This document shows positions 21,371-33,730 of a DNA stretch of 64,000 nucleotides, piece by piece. Location: assembly GCA_033961575.1 (NCBI GenBank), contig CM066732.1, positions 73,074,687-73,138,686 of the forward strand. The letters run 5' to 3'. Each line of letters starts with the position of its first letter. Within the stretch, counting starts at the first letter, position 1. The notes under the pieces are model-generated. The model made no database searches and was not told the origin of the DNA. It was given only the letters and a program-made list of their open reading frames with translations. The DNA comes from Aselliscus stoliczkanus (lineage: Eukaryota; Chordata; Mammalia; Chiroptera; Hipposideridae). A program made the position numbers and the translations under genes.

Positions 21371-21775
21371 AAAAAATTAAATATTACTCAAATACAAGTA
21401 AAAAGTTTAAACATCCCTTTTACATCCCCAAATTTAGCTGCTTTTCTCAAAGGTAACTGCCGCCATACATTGGTTGTTAAATTTTCTGGAACTGTTTCTA
21501 TCCATTTATAAATCTATATAAACAAAAATATAATTTATGCACATAAATACAATGATACATATGCATAAATGTAAAATAATATATTGAATACATAGGTATG
21601 CATCTTTCTTTTCTTCACTTAAAATATATATTGAAGATCTTTCTAGATAATAGAAATAGAGCTTATTCTTTTTCATTGTTGCCTACTATTCCATTGTCTG
21701 CTATATACCATATTCAACTATTCCTGTGTTGGCAGATATTTGAATTGATTCCAAACTCTTACTTCAAATGTGAGT
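21371..21775 (-). repeat. Old L1ME-type LINE 3' region, minus strand
   Basis: The plus strand reads 'AAGATCTTTCTAGATAATAG', 'TATTCTTTTTCATTGTTGCC', 'TACTATTCCATTGTCTGC' and 'ATTTGAATTGATTCCAAACT'. This is the antisense of the 'tail' ORF2 and 3' UTR text of old L1s. Confidence 0.6.
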
Positions 21776-21811
21776 AAAGCACTAAGCAGTTATTTTAAAG
21801 CACCTAGTAGG

Positions 21812-21821
21812 GTGTGTGTGT

Positions 21822-21863
<42 letters not shown>
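21812..21863. repeat. (TG)n microsatellite
   Basis: About 52 bases of TG repeats with one TATG interruption. Confidence 0.97.
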
Positions 21864-21865
<2 letters not shown>

Positions 21866-24800
21866 TCTTTCTCCTTAAAATGAAGCATTTTATGGGGCAG
21901 GAATGGTATCAACACTATATATTTATCTAAATAGCAGTTATCTTTTTAGTTATCTCTTATAGGAATGGGAGGGAAAAACTCACTTGGAAATCTGATTATA
22001 GGCTGAACCAGTTAGGATGATTTCAGCTGTAAGTAAGAGAGAGATCTGACAAAAATAAAAATGGGTAAAACTTTAGCAAGCTTATTCCCTCATGAAAAAT
22101 TAAGAGATAGAAGGTTTCAGGGGCAGAGCAATACCAACAGGAACTTCCAAACTTTTCCCATCTTTCTCACCTACCTCCCTCAGCATATTGACTTTGTCTT
22201 TTGCTCTGCTATAGTAGCAAGATGGCTGTAGCAGTTCTAAGGTTTTCATCCTCATACCAACATTCAAATCAAGAAAACAAGCACAAGCCACTGCTTTATA
22301 TCACTTTTTTTAAGATTAAGGAAACATTTCCCCAAAGCCCTCCAATGAACTTTCACTTCTACCTAATTGGCCAAGGTTGTGGCAAAGGGAATAGAATGAT
22401 CACAACTGAGTTCGACTAGAAAACATGCACTCTCCCCACCCCTTGCAGGTGGGGAAAAGCTTGGGAAACATGGCCACACAACACCTGAAATAACACGGGG
22501 TTCATTAACAAGGAAACATTTGAGCTCAAGGAGGTGACTATTCTATAAGAACAATGTCCACAATACCAACAGACCACACACTTTGCTAAGGAAAGGTCAT
22601 AATGCACACAAGTGAAGGTCGTTGTGAAGCATATGGCTCCCGGAATGTCATTAGTATGCCAAGTAACGAATTTATGTCCTAAATATCAAAGTTGCTAAGC
22701 TATAGGAAAATGACATTCCTATAACCAAGCCAGAAATGATCCAGAGGGAAATAGGAGCTCAAAGACCCAGCTCAGGCAACAGCTACAGACAAAGGAAGAG
22801 GTGAAGTCTCTTGTTTTTCTCCATATCACCCTTTCTCATTCCCTCTTTATTTCTCCTACTTCATAAACAACACTTCTCAGATGGACTCCTAGAAGGTGAA
22901 AATAGGTGTTCCTTTGAAATAACGGCTCTGCCTAAGGAAAATATTTAACTAAATATATGTAATTGTGTATGTATGTACGCATGTATATTCAGGTATGTGT
23001 CTGTGCTTTTATATTACCAATGAAACATTCAGAAAATAGCGACAAACAGAAAGGAAGAATTTTAAATCACCCACAACCCTCCAGCCAGAAATAGCTGCTG
23101 TTGATACAGGATTATATCATTTTGTAGTTAACAACCCCTTTCACATAAACATTTGTTTATTCTATCAAAGAAAATTAATTTAAAACACAGATTTTTACAT
23201 TGCCACCAACTCAATTTTCAATATCATTTCTAAAGTTCACTATTAAAATTTCTTTTTCAAAAATCTGCACAAGTTTTACCGTAAGGGAAACAATCAAGCA
23301 AAATAAGGTGAAATACAAATGGTGTCTCTGTAAATCACATTCCTGGCACCACAATCCTAACACTGCTAAAATGTTATTATGAAATACATGATAACGTAAG
23401 CTCTGACTCACCGAATTTTATCACCCAATCTGTAAGGATCAGTGTCTTCCCCAAAGCAGCTGCCTCTCTAGCCCAGATGTTCGATTGGCAAGCTTACTTC
23501 CTGGGCCACTCTACTATTGACTGGCACCTTCTCTCCATCCCATTTTTGTGCCAATCCATGACCAACCCAGCAACAATGTGACATTAAACAGGAATGAAAC
23601 CCAGCAGAACTCTTTGAAAATGGAAATGAGAGTCTTATTAATTTAGGAAACCCAGGACTGCATCTGAGCAATAATTTCTCTTCCTGATTAAGTCAATGAC
23701 TAACCCAGTACTCACAGCCATATTATTCAGACCATTTGCTTTGATCATTCCCTCTGGTTTAAAGCAAGCATTTGTTCCTCCACTCACAGGACCTAAAAGA
23801 TAAAAAGTAAGTTTGGATCAAGACAAGTAGTGCTTAGCCCACACTGAAACAGGAGAAGACAATTCTCTGTGGTTCAGCTGTGTGGCCCAGAGCAGCACTT
23901 GCTATCAGGCTGTGGGGAGACAATAGATGCTGCTGCTGAAGGAGGCCTTGGCCCAGTTACAGCCTAGATATGCTGCCATTGTATATGTCCTGTTAACTGC
24001 TGACATCTGTTCATGGACTGTGTTCTTGACAAAGCTATAAATACGGTGAGGGTATTTGTAATAAGGATATATAAACATGGTACCCTGAAGTCAAAATATT
24101 TTATCTGTACTCAAACACAACCTCCTGTATCATTTTGGAGATTTTCAAAAAGAGATTTGGGGATAGAGTCAGGAGAAGTCACTTCACTGAAGTGGCCAAA
24201 AGACAAGTACTTTTTAAAACCCTCTGTGCCATAATATATTGCCATCGTTGTAAGACTAATAAGTGGCAATAAAGTTTAGTATTATTAGACGTAAGAGAAA
24301 TTTTTAAGATAAAGAATATGAATAATAATAACATATATATGTCAGCCGCCTACAGTGTCAGATTTGGTATGTGATGTCACAGGGTTGTCTGAAATTCATG
24401 CCTCACAGGAAGACAGGTTTTTTAGTGTCAGAAACCAAATGCAAGATGGCCTATTTTTAAATATCTATGTGCCATATGAAACCTGAATTTAAATTGTGTA
24501 TTATTCTTCTATGGTTCAACAACCAGATTATTTTTAGATAGAGTTTTAAAGTTAAATGGCACCTGAGTATATTTAGAGTGGCCTGCAGTTGAAGTCCAAC
24601 TAACACAGACAGCATTCTGGCATTTGCTTGGGGACGATATAATTTTCAAAGGGCAAGAGTCAGCAATAGCAGGTCACTAAGAACTGCTGCAGGGAGTCAC
24701 TGATTGTTGGAAGCTATGACTGGTGTCTTGACACCCTGGAAGTTTTCCCAGACTATTTGGCTAAAGCAGATAAAGGTCCATTGATGCCCTGCTCATATAT

Positions 24801-24870
24801 ATTTCTTTGCTGATCATGAAGTACTGTACCTGGGACTTACTTTTGCAGGGGACAGAACAGTTATTCAGAC
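21864..24870. other. No gene recognised; scattered old-repeat traces
   Basis: About 3 kb without a supported gene. A trace of an ancient repeat lies at 22015-22330. At 23060-23160 'AATCACCCACAACCCTCCAG' suggests an antisense old-L1 3' UTR. The short frames here (63-73 codons) lack family likeness. Confidence 0.4.
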
Positions 24871-24874
24871 TCTC

Positions 24875-25330
24875 ATTCAACAAATATCCATTAGGAATTT
24901 ACTGTGTACCCAGCATTGTATTGGATGCGAGAGATACAATGGGGAAGTGAACCAAATATTCCCCATGTCTTCAAGAAGCATAACAGTCAATGAGTAAGAT
25001 GAAGATTAATCCAATAATCATACAAATAAACATAAAATTGCCACTCTAATAAACACTGCCAATGAAAAGTCTATGGTATCAGGGCAGACAAGGGGGAAAC
25101 TCGGCATAGGCAAGGAGGTAAAGGAGGGCATCCGTGGAGAAGAGACAATTGAGATCAAGTCTAAAAATGAGTAAAAATTAAAAAGTTGAATGAGAGGGAG
25201 ATCATTTCATACACTGGGAAAATATATACAAAGGCCCTGCACATATTTTGGGGGGTTGGCAGGACAGTGTGACTAAAGCAGAGAAGGACATGCTGTTTTA
25301 AGATGAGCCTCAAGAAATACAAAAAGGCCC
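24875..25330 (-). repeat. L2 LINE relic, minus strand
   Basis: The plus strand reads 'CATTCAACAAATATCCATTA', 'GTACCCAGCATTGTATTGGA', 'GAGATACAATGGGGAAGTGA', 'TACAAAGGCCCTGCACATAT' and 'GACAGTGTGACTAAAGC'. This is the usual antisense L2 order. Confidence 0.7.
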
Positions 25331-26280
25331 ACTGTACAGGATTTTATACACCAAATTAAGGGCTACTATTCTCAGCCATGTAGACAAAATTAGGGTGAAT
25401 ATACTACAAAAGAGGTAATGGATGTTTATAAAAAAAATTAAAGTCAACACATTGGTTTGCTAATATTATGTGCAAAGAACAAAGCTAGAGTCTGAAGAAG
25501 ATGCCAAAGGCGTACAACAGTCTGTGTCCATAATATAGAAGCAGCCCAACTAACAGACAGGGGAATATGCCCCATGTTGTGAGAGATCATCTTCAAATAA
25601 TTAACGATTTACTGGACCAAGACATTATGCAAGATGACAAGTGGAAATGGAATCTGGGAAAAACTTCATGGAGAAAGGCTGATGAACAGTCCATCAATTT
25701 CTACAAGTAGAAGTGGAGGGTGTGGGGTTGGGCCTATTGGCAGAGGTATCAATGTGAGCAGAAATCAAACACCAAAAGTGGACCTTGCTGATCATCTTCA
25801 TGTGGATAAGGAAAAATGTACAATGTTTATTACAGGCATGTTTTGAGTAGAAGCCTTAGTTTAGGTTCCCAAGGATAAGTCCCGAAACAAGAATCTGAGT
25901 GCACATAGTTATTTCGAGGAGGAAAAGTTAGTGGGCAAATAGAGATGTGAAACAGGGAAAGGCAGAAAGCCAAAGGGTGCATAATCAACAAATTGCCACG
26001 ATGGGCTATTGAGGCAAATTCTGGTGCAGGACACATCTCAAAGCTCTCTCATAATAGCTGTGAAAAGAGCTGGGGTTTATCTGCCAAATTCACATCTATT
26101 ATTGAATGAAGGCTATTTCAGACTCTCAGGCATTTCAACGTGCCCTGCATGTGGACTGAGTGTGTCAGAACAAAAACCCTCCAGCACGGTGTCACAGGAG
26201 GCAGACTGCATCCTGAGGAAGTGAATGCCAAGGGTCTAAGGGCCAAAACAACAGCATCTGCTGAATAGCAAAAATGTACA
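25331..26280. other. No gene or repeat recognised
   Basis: Unique-looking sequence with short frames at 25634-25846, 25830-26036 (minus) and 26009-26224 that show no recognisable motif. Confidence 0.45.
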
Positions 26281-26700
26281 AACACAAACCTGAAAATGGA
26301 TAAATTGTCACTTGCTCCTACAAAGGAATATTCTACAACAGTTTCAATGAATGCTGTAGATTTACATTAGTCAAGATGGTTACATTTGAACATATGATAT
26401 TGAGAAAAATGGAATTTGTATCATAATAATTACAATATGCAATGTTTATAGGTTAAAATGATGCAAAACTGTAGCAAAATCAGGAACAGCAGATACATTT
26501 GGAGAACAGAGGAAGGAAAAGAAGGAAAGTTACAAAGAGGAGCTTAGCTTTTTCTCTAGTATCTTATTTAAAAAAAAACACAAAACTAAAAATTTGAGGT
26601 GTGATTATGTGTATTAATACTCATATTTTTATATTTTCTATTGTGTGTTTGTTTGAAATTTCACAATATAAAAAAGTTTCAGAAATGAGTCAGTATATAA
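26281..26700 (+). repeat. Possible old L1M 3' end
   Basis: Decayed text such as 'TGTATTAATACTCATATTTT' and 'AATTTCACAATATAAAAAAG' resembles the last part of an old L1 3' UTR. The assignment is weak. Confidence 0.35.
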
Positions 26701-27235
26701 TCTGGGTTGCTCTTGTCAAAGGAGTAAACCTTTAGAAAAAAGTGAGTTGGTTAAGCAAAAAAATAAAACCTTGAGAGTATTTGGTGTGGAAGTTTTCAAC
26801 ATTCAGTATTTTTAGAAATATCATTGACTTTGATAGAGAAGCATTGTATGGATATAAAATATGTAAATAACTTTTATAATAAAAGAGTTGGGAGATTTTT
26901 TAAAAATAGCTAGCAAATTACCTTGAAAAGAGTAAGTGCTATAGACAGTAAAGGAGTATAATTATTACTAAAAGGCATTTTGAAATGTTCAAATACTTGA
27001 TGTTTGTTGTAGAACATTTATGGAAATTACTGCCTTGTCTATTGTCAAAACAAACCAATATTTCCTTTTTCTCCTTTTATTCCCTCTATCATCACAGTAG
27101 ATTTCAGTTTTTGATGAAATTTCATGCATATTTTAATCATCTGAAAGTATCAACAGCTGAAACTTTTTAAAATATTGAATGTTGTTTGTCTTTATACATA
27201 ATTATTTATGGCAAAGATTATAGTTAAAAGATGTC
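26701..27235. other. No gene or repeat recognised
   Basis: AT-rich unique-looking sequence. Confidence 0.45.
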
Positions 27236-27237
27236 TA

Positions 27238-27780
27238 ACAAAATGGGATAGTACTGAGCTCTAAAAAGGAATGAACTTTTTTTTTCTTTTTTCTTTATTA
27301 TTTTTTATTAGTTTCAGGTGTACAACACAATGCACTAGTTATACTCTTTACCCCCCAAAGTGACAACCCCCCTCCCCCAGTTTGCCACACCACTCCCCCC
27401 TGCCATATCATACATATCTATCACAACTCCCCTGACTCGGAATGAACTTCTGATACATGCTACAACATAAATGAATCCTGAAAACATGCAAAATGAAAAA
27501 ACCAAAAACACAAGTTGCCACATATTGCATGATTTCATTTATATGAAATAGGCAAATCCATAGAGATAGAAAGTAGATTAGTGGTTGCCAGGGAACAGGG
27601 AGGGAGGACTGGGAAGTTTACAGAGTTGCATTTTTGGGTGATAGAAATATTCTGGAATTAAATAGGAATTATGGTTGCAAAACGCTAATATACTAAAAAT
27701 CACTGAATTATACACTTTAAAATGGTTAAAATAATGCGTTTTGTGTTATGTGAATATGTTTTACTTCAATTAAAAAAAAA
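27238..27780 (+). repeat. Old L1M 3' end, split by a younger L1 fragment
   Basis: 'CTGATACATGCTACAACATA', 'CATATTGCATGATTTCATTT', 'AGATTAGTGGTTGCCAGGGA', 'CTGAATTATACACTTTAAAA' and 'GTGAATATGTTTTACTTCAA' give the 3' end of an L1MA/MB-type element and its A-rich tail. It is interrupted at 27279-27438. Confidence 0.85.
27279..27438 (-). mobile_element. 5'-truncated L1 3' end, minus strand, with exact target duplication
   Basis: On the minus strand the insert ends 'TTGTACACCTGAAACTAATA' followed by an A-rich tail, a standard L1 3' terminus. Upstream is a G-rich stretch ('GGGGGAGGGGGGTTG'). An 11-bp duplication GGAATGAACTT flanks it (27268-27278 and 27439-27449), and it sits inside the older L1M. 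Confidence 0.88.
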
Positions 27781-27814
27781 AACAAAAAACTGGGCCCCGG
27801 AGGAAACTGGATGG

Positions 27815-27935
27815 CTGAGGCACAAGAATATAAGAGTAAGAGGGAAGTAGTTCACTATATACATTCTTGTACCTTTTGAATTTTGTACTATGTGAATTTG
27901 TAAAACAAATTTTAAAAAATCTAGAGATTAAAAGA
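27815..27935 (+). repeat. Old L1 3' end relic
   Basis: 'TTGTACCTTTTGAATTTTGT' and 'CTATGTGAATTTGTAAAAC' are the last part of an old L1M 3' UTR. Confidence 0.6.
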
Positions 27936-27944
27936 AAAAATATC

Positions 27945-28195
27945 TAACAAATACCAAGAGTTTACAATATGCCAGCAGCGTGTTGAGTGGTTTAAATATA
28001 TAATTTCATGTAATCCATAATCAACCTTGTTATGTCAGTTTATTACTGTTCCTGTTTTGTGGGTGGGGAAAGTAGAAACAGCTCAGTGTGACTTGCCCAA
28101 AAATACATAGTTAGGATTTAGTGTAGTTAGGCATTGAAAATGAGTCCTGTTAGTTCAGTACAAGTCTTTCTGCTACCATTCTGCAATACACTGTT
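27945..28195 (-). repeat. MIR SINE relic, minus strand
   Basis: The plus strand reads 'TTACAATATGCCAGCAGCGT', 'TTCATGTAATCCATAATCAA', 'GTGACTTGCCCAAAAATACA' and 'AGTTAGGATTTAGTGTAG', the antisense MIR order. Confidence 0.75.
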
Positions 28196-28884
28196 CTGCC
28201 CCCCACAAAAAAAAAAAAAAAAATCCATTTGTAAGTCAAATTACATTGTACAAAGCAAGAAACATGAAATTTTATTTTAGTATTTCTCAGAATATATTGG
28301 CCATGACTAGGTTTTGGAAATCTTTTGGGCCATAAACACTTCATTATAATATGTTCTGTTGTAATAAGATTTAACCTTTTCTCTGTAATTCACTTTCGCA
28401 AATCCAATCGCACACTTGGAACACTCTCATGTTAAATTACATCACTCACAGGGACCAAGACAATTTAGTTCACTCCTGACTGCCACGCACTTACTAGAAC
28501 TTAAAACAAGGAGAGTCACTTTAACAAAACACTCCCTCTGAATAAACAGATCAGGAAATCCAGGTGGCCCTCAGACAGACAGACAGATGGTGCTTCCCTC
28601 TGGCATTGATTGACAGAACGCTTCAGCACCTGGCCAGTGTCTGAACATATCCTATTCCTCACCCAGCTCAAAAAGCGCTAACAGCCTCAGTGAGAAACCT
28701 GGCTGTCACTATTATGTTAGTAACAGGTGAACAGGTGTTGGGCTGAACAGAACAATTCCACAGGTTTTAGAAGGGCTAGTCCTGAGCTTTGACTGCTGTC
28801 CTTGCTCTCACCTGAAATATGACTCTGTAAGCTATCTGGTCAAGAATCTAGTAAGCACAAATGGAGTACTATTTAATCAGCTGT
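28196..28884. other. No gene or repeat recognised
   Basis: A poly-A run lies at 28207-28223. The rest is unique-looking, with a short AGAC repeat near 28575-28587. Confidence 0.45.
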
Positions 28885-29335
28885 TTTGTGGTACTAATAA
28901 CCCTAAAATTGCAGTGGCTTACAACAATAGTTCTTCTTTTACATAAAGGTTGCAGGTCGGCTGCAGATGTTGGTTACATACCTAACCAGGTAGGGGCATA
29001 CCTAGGCTGAGCTGTGTCCACTGGGCCAGCTCTGGGTGTCCACCCATCTTGGGATCCAGACTGAAGGAATGGACAGACCTAGGCTAGGCCTGGTGTTCTC
29101 ATGGTGGAGGGCAGATGGTCAAGGGGAGCTGGAAACAAATCACACAAGCTCATTTGAAGCTTCTGCTCAGACATGGTTTACCTCATATCTACACATATTC
29201 CACTGCCCAAGCATGTCACATGACCATGGCCAAAGTTAATGGGACAAGGACATATGTTTCACCTGTAGGGGAGATACTGAGAAATTTGTGTCAAAGGGCA
29301 AGTATGGAAAATCCATTTGTGCAAAGAAGGCAATG
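28885..29335 (+). repeat. Ancient interspersed repeat, class uncertain
   Basis: 'AAAATTGCAGTGGCTTACAA', 'GTCGGCTGCAGATGTTGGTT', 'TGGGCCAGCTCTGGGTGTC', 'ATGTCACATGACCATGGCCA' and 'AGGGGAGATACTGAGAAATT' form an order seen in a common old mammalian repeat, related to the block at 7445-8030. Frames at 29036-29336 within it are chance. Confidence 0.45.
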
Positions 29336-29399
29336 ATTTGGAACAATAGTTTAATTTACCACAATAAGAGAAAATTTCAAAGAAGAAGGAATGAAAAAA

Positions 29400-29401
<2 letters not shown>

Positions 29402-29447
<46 letters not shown>
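29402..29447. repeat. (AC)n microsatellite
   Basis: Uninterrupted AC repeat of about 23 units. Confidence 0.98.
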
Positions 29448-29449
<2 letters not shown>

Positions 29450-29578
29450 TGCCAGAAAATGTATACGCATTTTAAGAAAGGAAAAAACTATATTAAATTA
29501 TAATACTCAATACACATTAATAACCAAAAGATGAATACAAGTTATGTGTATACATTTTTTTGGTATCCCCAGTATGTA

Positions 29579-29612
29579 TTATATATATATATATATATAT
29601 ACATACACACAC
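29579..29612. repeat. (AT)n/(AC)n microsatellite
   Basis: About ten AT units followed by ACATACACACACA. Confidence 0.95.
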
Positions 29613-30145
29613 AAATACAGTTACATATAAATTTATAAGCATTGTAATCAATTTTTAGCTGGTAAAAGACATAAAAACATCTAAGATTATACCCATCAAA
29701 AGTATAATAATATTTTGGGACAAATCTCAATGCTCCTCCATCTTATGTTTCTCCACGGAGAAACTTCCCAGCCTCTCTCACTCCCCATCTTCACTCTTTC
29801 AGAACAGGGAATGATAGTGTCATTTAGAATTGTCTAGGGATGCATGACTCAGGTTCTCTAGTCACTCTCTCTCTTTTGAAGCCACCCCGCATAGTGGGAA
29901 AGTAGCTCTGATCTACCCTCCTCCATGATGTAAAAGACCTGTCCCCATTCAGCTGTGCCAGTGACTGGATGGGTAGATTTTATCCAGTGGGGAATCATTA
30001 GCAAGCTCATTGTGCCTCCACAGTCATGCCTTCCATCCAGCTGTTATTAGTAATTTGAGATCCATCTGTCTGACTTCTATGTCCATTTCTCTGTTGTTTC
30101 CAGCCTTATGTGGGGAAGAAGAGTGTTCTTTATTGGCTCTCCCTC
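29613..30145. other. No gene or repeat recognised
   Basis: Unique-looking sequence. Confidence 0.45.
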
Positions 30146-30149
30146 CAAA

Positions 30150-30345
30150 TTCTAGTAGTAATAGTAATAGTTAATATTTATTAAATACCTACAGCTTAAA
30201 TATGTGAACTCTTTTAATTATCACAATAAGCCCCAAAACAAAGTCCATTTTGTAGTTGAAGAAACTGAGCCTCAAAAGAGCTGTGTGATCCTCCTGAGGT
30301 CACACAGCTAATAAATTGGTAGACCTGGGTTTCAATACCAGATTT
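30150..30345 (-). repeat. MIR SINE relic, minus strand
   Basis: 'TTAATATTTATTAAATACCT', 'GAAGAAACTGAGCCTCAAAA', 'GAGGTCACACAGCTAATAAA' and 'TAGACCTGGGTTTCAATACC' give the antisense MIR order clearly. Confidence 0.92.
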
Positions 30346-32596
30346 GTTGGAAGCCAAAACGTACAAGGTCTTCCTAGCCCAGGGTCTGGGAGGAAAGCAG
30401 AAAACGTACAATAAGGCAGAGCAGCCAGGATGTCAGGTATTTTTATTTTCTTGGTTTATTTATCTCTCAGCAAATTGTACTGTTAATAATTTAAACATGT
30501 TACTGTAGAGATTTTTGTATCTTTATGTGAATTTCAGTACTTTATTAGTATAGCTCTTATTTTGTTAAAAGAATGGTAAGATAGGATCTAATTCAAAGAA
30601 ATTTTCATTATTGCAAATTTTACAAATATATCTCTATTCTGATAGAAAAGATGTACTAGTACAGAGAATGATAATGACCACCTGTAGAATTTTTTCAAGG
30701 AGGGAAACCTGGATTTGTAAAATTTTCTAAATGCTTAGCCATTCAGCTGTTGACTACTTTCGAATTGTGATACCTGGAGGTGTGACTTCTATTAATATCT
30801 ATATAATCATACATCTCTTGCAGCTAGCCAGAGTTAAAATAAGAAAATTTTCATTGATGACAGATGATGGGATTTTTTTTACTTTACCTGATATTTTGAT
30901 ATTTACCTGATCCTTTAGAAAGGATATTTATATATCTTTTTAGGCTTCCTAGTTTTAATTTTGATAATAATATGCTATCATGTCTCTTTTGCTTTCAAGC
31001 CCTGAGAATAATAAAATGTATTTTTGGAGACTTCCTAGTCACATGAAAGACATTAACTCAAAATCTTTATATAGGAAAACACCACAAATCTCAATTCCTT
31101 CCTGCCCTTTTCTTCATGTTACTTGTCAAACCATTATTGGAAATGAGCCTCTGACCTTTTTTTCTCGCACACAATTTCTAATAAAGATGCTGCCACACGG
31201 CCGTATCCTAGTAACTAGGTTTTACGCTGAGAAAGACGATTAAAAAGAGTCCAAGATAGGCCTGGTTTCGACCATCAGCAAAGGTAATTTGCTAGTCTTG
31301 CTCTCTTTTTTGATTTCCTTAACTTAGATGAATAACTGATCTAAGCTGAATGTTCTTTCTGATAAAAATACTATCTTATAGACCTAAATTAGCAGATTTG
31401 CTTTTGCTTACCTTGCAGAGCTCTATTTGGTCTCGTTTCTAAAAAGTGTAATAGTTCATATAAAGGTTCCAGAGGAATAAAATCACTATATGTGGCTGAA
31501 CAATCCTAAATCCCCTGCTGCGGTTAAATGGCAGGCTTCAAAGAATCTTTCAAAAAAATAATCAAGATAGATCCTCCGTCTTGTCACTGACCTGCTGCAT
31601 AAGTAGTTCCTTAGCCATCTGAATTTTCAGAGATATAAAAAATCAGTAGTCACACAGGCAGGTACTAGAGATCAAGAAGTTTCCATCTCCTAAATGAAAG
31701 TTGGAGATTGGAACTTTGTGAGACTGAGAGTCCTCAACTTTCAATGCAGTAACTTGGCTAAAACTCCTATATTGAGGGCATGAAACTGGAAGAGGAAACA
31801 AAATGTATTCTTTTCAAGCAGATTTAGGGAGAAGTAAGGTAAATATGGACTAGCACCCTGGAAAAGGGCCCTCTGCCCATGGAGCTTTTTACTGGGCAGG
31901 GTAGAAAAGTCTTGGGAGGAAATTCCAGGGTGGGCCTGTCACTGTTATAAACATGAGAGTTTTGCTTTCCAAGTCACAGAGGAAGACATGCACCCCAACC
32001 CAACTCTTGACCTTGGTTTGCCTCTGTCACCGAGAGTCATGAAAGCCATATTCGGCAAAATTCCAGGAGCTTTAGTTTGTGAACACAGAAGTGGATTTCC
32101 TAAGGCTCCTCCTCTCTCTTATTTGTTGCTCTTACCTAATTCTAGCAGCTTTAATGATGGTGACTCACTGGGCTGGAAAATCAGTGGGCGTCAGATTGGA
32201 TGTGCAGTTGATTCACTTATCATGAGCATCACACTTCTTCAGAACATTCTTTAATGTGCCTAAAGTTAATTTCTCAAAAATGTTGGAAATCCTTCTTAGA
32301 AGTATATTTTTCAATCCTCTGGTTAACTGCTGTTTTTCTTCTTTCAGTAAAATCAGCCCAATCTACACTATCTTGGGACTATGGATCCCGCATTGGCCAG
32401 TATTTCAGCTATAGTAGGGTTCCTTTCCTGGATGCTTTAAGTATCTGCTTCTTTTCTTTCTTCCTTTACTGCAAAAGGAAGAAATTTGTCTTGTTTTATC
32501 ATAGTATGTTTGTAGCCACAGCAGATTAAACAATGCCAATTGAGGACCATAAGGCAAAACATGAAAATCCAAATTAAATTTATATCTCTATAACGC
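30346..32596. other. No gene or repeat recognised
   Basis: About 2.25 kb of unique-looking DNA. Frames at 30980-31243, 31988-32254 and 32254-32529 (87-91 codons) have no recognisable domain and no convincing splice or promoter context. I regard them as chance. Confidence 0.45.
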
Positions 32597-32890
32597 AGTG
32601 TTTTTCGAACTTTAGTCATTCATTTCAGATCATCATGATTTTTGTCACATTTGCATTCCACCTGTAGCATGAGTTATTTAATATTTTTCACTAAGTTGAC
32701 CCATACTTGTACCTTTGGAAACTAATTTCAAGGGAAGCTACCATAAATGTAACATATCACTCACCATAAACAAAAGGCAAATACAAAATAAATATATAAT
32801 CATTAGAAGGCAAAATATTTCATCCCCCTGAAAATCATCTTGCAAACCAACAGCGACTGTGTACCATATTTTGCAAAGTTCTGGTATACA
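32597..32890. repeat. Possible hAT-type DNA transposon relic
   Basis: Starts 'GCAGTGTTTTTCGAACTTTA', the typical end of hAT-Charlie non-autonomous elements. The far end 'TTTGCAAAGTTCTGGTA' is a poor inverted match. Target duplication not seen. Confidence 0.4.
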
Positions 32891-33250
32891 AGTTTATCAT
32901 TTATAAGTTTCTCTAGTATAAATTCATTTAATTTTCACAACAATTGGCAAAGTAGGTATAACTGAAGCCTGCAATGACAGCCAAAAATAAACATGCTTAG
33001 GTATTATATTAGATCATCAAGTCAACAGATGCAGGTATAGGCTTTAACTAAATGTTTCAATTGCTTTGGTTGTCATGTAGATTATAATCAAAATATGTTA
33101 TGTTCTGAAGGCCTGCCTATAAAGCAAGTTCCAGGAGAAATGTTTAAAAGTACACTTTGCTTGAGATAATAGAAAAATATAGCTTGTAAAGCAAAAAAAC
33201 AATGATAGCTTAAACAATGGTGATAGTCACAAGATGCCTAGTTTCTGCTT
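32891..33250. other. No gene or repeat recognised
   Basis: Unique-looking sequence, possibly holding the left end of the LTR that follows. Confidence 0.4.
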
Positions 33251-33254
33251 TTTG

Positions 33255-33730
33255 CTTTAAGATAATGTCACCGATGTCACACAATCATGAGATATTTTGC
33301 AGAAATGTGGTGTTACATGCAGCACCCCTTGTTCTCACAATATAATTTTGTGTTGCTTATGTACTGTTTCTTTGCCAAGCAGGAGATAACTCCATGCTCA
33401 TAAGGAGAATTTGAGTTTATTTTGCAGAAAAAATAAATGCCTTTAAGAAAATTGAGACTAGCTGTTGATGCCCAGAAGTCTGGTTGCACAAAATGAAGAA
33501 ACATAGACTTTCTCCTTGGTTCCCTGAAACCCCACCTCCCTTACTCCCTAGCTGCTTGAAAACTCCCTACTTGTGCTTTTTAGGAGAAATGGGTTTAAGA
33601 GATTTTGCTCTCCTGTCCTTTCACAGTGGCCAAATCAATAAAAGTCTTTCTCTATTGCCAAGCACTAGTATCTCAGTGTTTTGGTAAACTAGCACATCAG
33701 GCACATGAACCTGAATTTGGGGAGGTGATT
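33255..33730 (+). repeat. Probable endogenous-retrovirus solo LTR
   Basis: The right part has the layout of a class I LTR: 'CTTGGTTCCCTGAAACCCCA', a polyadenylation signal in 'CCAAATCAATAAAAGTCTTT', then an R-U5-like 'CTAGTATCTCAGTGTTTTGG' and an end near 'CCTGAATTTGGGGAGG'. The left border is uncertain. No internal retroviral genes are present. Confidence 0.5.

Noticed and set aside
29402..29447. Regular repeats considered for a CRISPR-like array
   Set aside because: Simple dinucleotide repeats only, with no spacers. The sequence is plainly mammalian.
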